Below are positions 14,217 through 16,750 of a DNA stretch of 16,750 nucleotides, piece after piece. The position numbers and the translations under genes are program-made. This DNA comes from Candidatus Zixiibacteriota bacterium. Lineage in GTDB: Bacteria; Zixibacteria; MSB-5A5; GN15; FEB-12. The stretch lies in assembly GCA_030619345.1 (NCBI GenBank), contig JAUXBO010000013.1:1-16750 (forward strand). The letters run 5' to 3'. The notes under the pieces are model-generated. The model saw only the letters and a list, made by a program, of their open reading frames with translations. It searched no databases and was not told where the DNA came from. Every line of letters starts with the position of its first letter. The first letter of the stretch is position 1.

Positions 14217-14659
14217 GGATAGCTCTTGCCGCTGACCACAAAGGGGTAGAGCTAAAGAACCGTGTGAAAGCGCTCCTGATTAGTCTGGGCCACGAATTCA
14301 TCGACTTTGGAACGCACACCAGTGAATCGGTCGACTATCCTGATTTCGGGTTGGCCGCAGCCAGAGCGGTGGCCTCGAACGAAGCCGATCGCGCGATTAC
14401 CGTCTGTTGGACCGGTAATGGTATGAATATTGCCGCCAACAAGATCAAGGGAATACGAGCAGGTCTGGCCCTTAATCCGGAAATGGCTCACCTGACCAGA
14501 CTGCACAACGACGCCAACATTCTAACACTGTCAGCAAAGTACACGGAGGAGGATACTCTGGATGAGACCATAAAGTTCTTCCTTGATACCGAGTTTGAAG
14601 GTGGGCGTCACATAACCCGAGTAGACAAAGTCATGGCCGCTGAGCGGAATTGCTGTTGA
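14213..14659 (+). CDS. rpiB: Ribose-5-phosphate isomerase B family protein
   Basis: A 148-residue sugar-phosphate isomerase, expected to interconvert ribose-5-phosphate and ribulose-5-phosphate in the pentose phosphate pathway. Seen: MRIALAADHKG with Asp8-His9, Cys65 in ITVCWTGNGMNIAANK, the IKGIRAGL stretch, and His98 in RLHNDANIL; these match catalytic positions Cys65 and His98 of E. coli RpiB, and HITRVDKV supplies the phosphate-binding Arg region. Odd: the usual CGTGIGMS loop reads CWTGNGMN, so a related substrate such as an allose-type phosphate cannot be excluded. The ATG at 14213 overlaps the ilvE stop by ATGA, giving coupling; an in-frame start at 14171 would run deep into ilvE. The gene ends before a strong bidirectional terminator. 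Confidence 0.92.
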   Translation: MRIALAADHKGVELKNRVKALLISLGHEFIDFGTHTSESVDYPDFGLAAARAVASNEADRAITVCWTGNGMNIAANKIKGIRAGLALNPEMAHLTRLHNDANILTLSAKYTEEDTLDETIKFFLDTEFEGGRHITRVDKVMAAERNCC

Positions 14660-14675
14660 GTCTGTTTGTGAATAT

Positions 14676-14714
14676 AAAAAAGGCGGTTGGTCTGATAGAC
14701 CATCCGCTTTTTTT
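14676..14714. terminator. Bidirectional intrinsic terminator between rpiB and the DUF3078-like gene
   Basis: GCGG (14683-14686), a T-T mismatch, then TGGTCT (14688-14693) pair with AGACCA (14697-14702) and CCGC (14704-14707) around a 3-nt loop. Seven T follow on the plus strand and six A precede it (14676-14681), so it can stop transcription from both converging units. Confidence 0.93.
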
Positions 14715-14736
14715 CTTTGTATTTGCTTAAACGTCT

Positions 14737-15642
14737 TTAGATTAACTTGAACACAAAACTGAAACCAAGTGTCTCTTTGAATCGTGCTTTCTTGCTAACC
14801 TGCTTGTCATACAGAATCTGCGTGTAGAAATTAACGGTGATGATCTTTGTTATCGAGGCATTGAAAATATTTTCCCAATTGACATCGATAGCCTGCCAGT
14901 CATCCTCAAACTCCGTACCAGCCACGGCGTCTTTATCAGAAAAGAAGAGGGCTTTAAACAAAGTCAGTTTGCCTGTATATCCCAGCCGCTCGCCAAAGTT
15001 CCAGGTGACATCGGTTACGGATTCCAGACCGCCGTCGGAGGTTGACAGTGATTCTGTTGACAATAAAGCAGTATCGACGATCTCAGTGCTTAAGGTCTGA
15101 CGGACGGCAAAACCGAGTCGTGTGAAAATACGGTTCTTGTCAACTTCGTGCAACACTTTTGAAATACCAGCTGATTCGGTAAGCAGCATCGGATTCAGAT
15201 ACCGCTTTTTTTGTTCCACTGATGCGTCAACAAACTGGGATTCGAAACGGAAGGCAACATAGGGATCGACAAAACCGTGCATAGTGATTCGTCCCACGTT
15301 TTCCCAATCTATAAGATCGGTAGACTTAGACGGTTTGCTCCAGCTTTTGGTCTCCTGGTCCTGGGTCGATGTTTGTCCATAGGAGAGTTTCAGCATCGAC
15401 TTGTAGTTCAACTTTTCTGAGAGTTGTTTCTCAGCTGCCCCATTGACATTACTTACCCAGCTAAACGACCCGGCTTCACCGCCCGTCCAGGAATCAGAGT
15501 ATGCCGTCTGAGTGGCTGTCAAATCGGTTACAAGTGAAGTTTTCCAACCGGTCACAGTAGTATCTTGAGCCACTACTGTCGGACCCAGGAAGGGAAGGGC
15601 GAAAGCTGTTAAGACCAGCAGTGCGGTTATTCTTATCTTCAT
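14737..15642 (-). CDS. DUF3078-like outer-membrane beta-barrel protein
   Basis: A 301-residue exported protein. Seen: a signal peptide MKIRITALLVLTAFALPFLG ending VVAQ; the SWTGGEAGSFSW stretch (about 51-62) that follows AYSD is the W-x-G-G-E signature of DUF3078 proteins; then many alternating strands (LNYKSMLKLSYGQ, VDPYVAFRFESQFVD, IITVNFYTQILYD) and a C-terminus LGFSFVFKLI typical of a barrel. The function of the family is unknown. The ATG at 15642 is chosen because AAGGA lies 9 nt upstream; the ATG at 15651 touches that AAGGA directly and is unlikely to be used. The stop of the MscS gene is 12 nt upstream, so both are probably on one mRNA that ends at the bidirectional terminator. Confidence 0.85.
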   Translation of the reverse strand: MKIRITALLVLTAFALPFLGPTVVAQDTTVTGWKTSLVTDLTATQTAYSDSWTGGEAGSFSWVSNVNGAAEKQLSEKLNYKSMLKLSYGQTSTQDQETKSWSKPSKSTDLIDWENVGRITMHGFVDPYVAFRFESQFVDASVEQKKRYLNPMLLTESAGISKVLHEVDKNRIFTRLGFAVRQTLSTEIVDTALLSTESLSTSDGGLESVTDVTWNFGERLGYTGKLTLFKALFFSDKDAVAGTEFEDDWQAIDVNWENIFNASITKIITVNFYTQILYDKQVSKKARFKETLGFSFVFKLI

Positions 15643-15654
15643 GAAGTTCATTCC

Positions 15655-16470
15655 TTAAGCTGTGGTTACCTGATGCATGTGAACATCCTGCTGCGGATAC
15701 GGGATCGAGATCCCCTGATTGTCAAAAGTCAGTTTTACTTTTTCGGTGATGTCCCAATAAACTGCCCAGTAGTCACCACTCTTCACCCAGGGACGGACGA
15801 TGAAATTCACCGAACTGTCAGCCAGTTCCGAGACGGCTACAACGGGAGCCGGGTCTTTGAGGATCCGATCATCGCCGTTGATAATCTCAACCAGCAGCTG
15901 CTTGGCTTTTTTGAGGTCATCGTCGTATCCGATGCCGAAAACAAAATCAACCCGCCGTGTATCTTTGGCAGAATAATTGATAATGTTACTGCCTGTGATA
16001 TTGCTATTGGGAATAATCATCTGCTTGTTGTCACCGGTTCTCATGATGGTGCTGAAAATAGAAATGTCCTCTACAACTCCGGCTACACCACCGGCTTCCA
16101 CAAAATCACCGGATTTAAACGGTCGGAAGATAATCAGCATCACGCCAGAGGCAAAGTTGGCCAGCGATCCTTGCAGGGCGAGGCCGATGGCCAGACCGGC
16201 GGCACCGATAATCGCGATGAACGAAGTTGTTGCCACGCCAAGCGCATTCAAGGCGGCTATAAAGACAAAAGTCATGAGCATGATCCGGGTCAGGCTCAAA
16301 ACAAATTTGGTCAGGGTCTCGTCGACGTTGGCTTTGTTCATGAGGCGGCGGACGATGCCGACCAGTATGCCAACAACCATGCGACCGATAATCAGAATCG
16401 CTAAGGCGCCGATAATCTGGGGACCGTAAAGCGCGCCCCATTCCACCAGTTTGTCCATCAGTTGTTCCAT
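15655..16470 (-). CDS. Small-conductance mechanosensitive channel (MscS family)
   Basis: A 271-residue inner-membrane channel that opens on membrane tension and lets solutes out during osmotic downshift. Seen: three membrane segments (about 17-39, 60-80 and 85-117), of which the third has the Gly/Ala-rich pore pattern GAAGLAIGLALQGSLANFASG; the RPFKSGDFVEAGGVAGVVEDI beta-domain with IPNSNITGSNIINYS; and the C-terminal alpha/beta part with VRPWVKSGDYWAVYWDI. The length is like E. coli MscS (286). The ATG at 16470 has AAGGGAG (complement of 16478-16484) 7 nt upstream. It is the first gene of a two-gene unit with the DUF3078-like protein. A candidate minus-strand promoter (TTGTTA 16524-16529, TATAAA 16499-16504, 19-nt spacing) is weak. 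Confidence 0.95.
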   Translation of the reverse strand: MEQLMDKLVEWGALYGPQIIGALAILIIGRMVVGILVGIVRRLMNKANVDETLTKFVLSLTRIMLMTFVFIAALNALGVATTSFIAIIGAAGLAIGLALQGSLANFASGVMLIIFRPFKSGDFVEAGGVAGVVEDISIFSTIMRTGDNKQMIIPNSNITGSNIINYSAKDTRRVDFVFGIGYDDDLKKAKQLLVEIINGDDRILKDPAPVVAVSELADSSVNFIVRPWVKSGDYWAVYWDITEKVKLTFDNQGISIPYPQQDVHMHQVTTA

Positions 16471-16733
16471 CTGCTTACTCCCTTATAATATGTGAACGTT
16501 TATAATGCTCTCTATGACAGAATTAACAAAACTATTAACCCAAGCTTCTTTAGTTATGTTCCTGCGCTGTTTTTCAAAAAAGCGTTCAAAGTATAGATAA
16601 GGAATTTTAGTCTGTCAAGTTCTTACCCGGCAACTCGGAGTCATGCCGTCCTTGTTTACGATCACCAAAGGCCGGTTGACGGTAGCCTTGAATTTCCCTA
16701 AATTTCCCGAAAGTAATCTGATGGAGTAAAAGT
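16471..16733. other. Divergent intergenic region, 263 nt
   Basis: It holds a weak candidate promoter for the MscS gene (16499-16529) and, near its right end, two direct copies of AATTTCCC (16691-16698 and 16701-16708) one helical turn apart, just upstream of the next gene. I see no RNA gene, hairpin terminator or family 1/2 repeat in it. Confidence 0.5.
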
Positions 16734-16750
16734 ATGTCTTATCTGAAAAA
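16734..16750 (+). CDS. Start of a plus-strand gene cut by the window edge
   Basis: ATG at 16734 begins M-S-Y-L-K, with GGAG (16722-16725) 8 nt upstream. Too little sequence is present to assign a product. Confidence 0.4.

Noticed and set aside
15673..16404. A 243-codon plus-strand ORF opposite the MscS gene
   Set aside because: The translation is rich in His, Asn and Asp with no recognisable domain; the minus strand carries a complete MscS protein with its ribosome binding site.

Overview
The window looks like chromosomal DNA of a Gram-negative, probably uncultured bacterium. Three secreted proteins end in the aromatic-terminated or barrel patterns of outer-membrane beta-barrels. Two secreted proteins combine seven FG-GAP/VCBS propeller repeats with a dockerin-like tail, a style common in the FCB group (for example candidate phylum Zixibacteria). 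That taxonomic reading is inference from protein style; there is no rRNA or other marker gene here.

Left part (1-1186): the 3' end of a biotin-dependent acyl-CoA carboxylase alpha module. The biotin carboxylase C-terminus overlaps by 8 nt a separate gene for the linker plus biotinyl domain. A G5 run sits exactly at the junction, and losing one G would fuse the two genes.

Islet (1187-3130): a candidate HEPN-fold protein (R-x4-H motif) and a membrane-anchored AsmA-like protein, separated and flanked by two families of short palindromic intergenic repeats. One family conserves its loop while its stem changes by compensatory substitutions.

3134-4465 (minus): two paralogous small outer-membrane barrels in tandem, the upstream one with its own strong terminator.

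4466-9140 (plus): a four-gene acyl-CoA/beta-oxidation operon: thiolase, 3-hydroxyacyl-CoA dehydrogenase and two different acyl-CoA dehydrogenases. It has a well-formed promoter, a CRP-like palindrome near -42, an 8+3+8 palindrome over the predicted start of transcription, and an intrinsic terminator. No enoyl-CoA hydratase or ETF gene is present.

9148-12338 (minus): two translationally coupled secreted seven-repeat propeller proteins with dockerin-like C-termini.

12467-14714 (plus): bioY (biotin uptake) with its own promoter, then an ilvE-rpiB pair with a near-consensus promoter and an ATGA overlap, closed by a bidirectional terminator.

14737-16470 (minus): an MscS-type channel followed by a DUF3078-like outer-membrane protein. 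At the right edge a new plus-strand gene appears to begin at 16734.

Metabolic links: BioY would supply biotin for the carboxylase, and the thiolase operon, carboxylase and IlvE are compatible with acyl-CoA and branched-chain amino acid turnover. I see no mobile element, CRISPR array, tRNA or rRNA, and no clearly new multi-gene system. The most notable signals are the repeat families, the candidate HEPN protein, the split carboxylase and the layered thiolase promoter.
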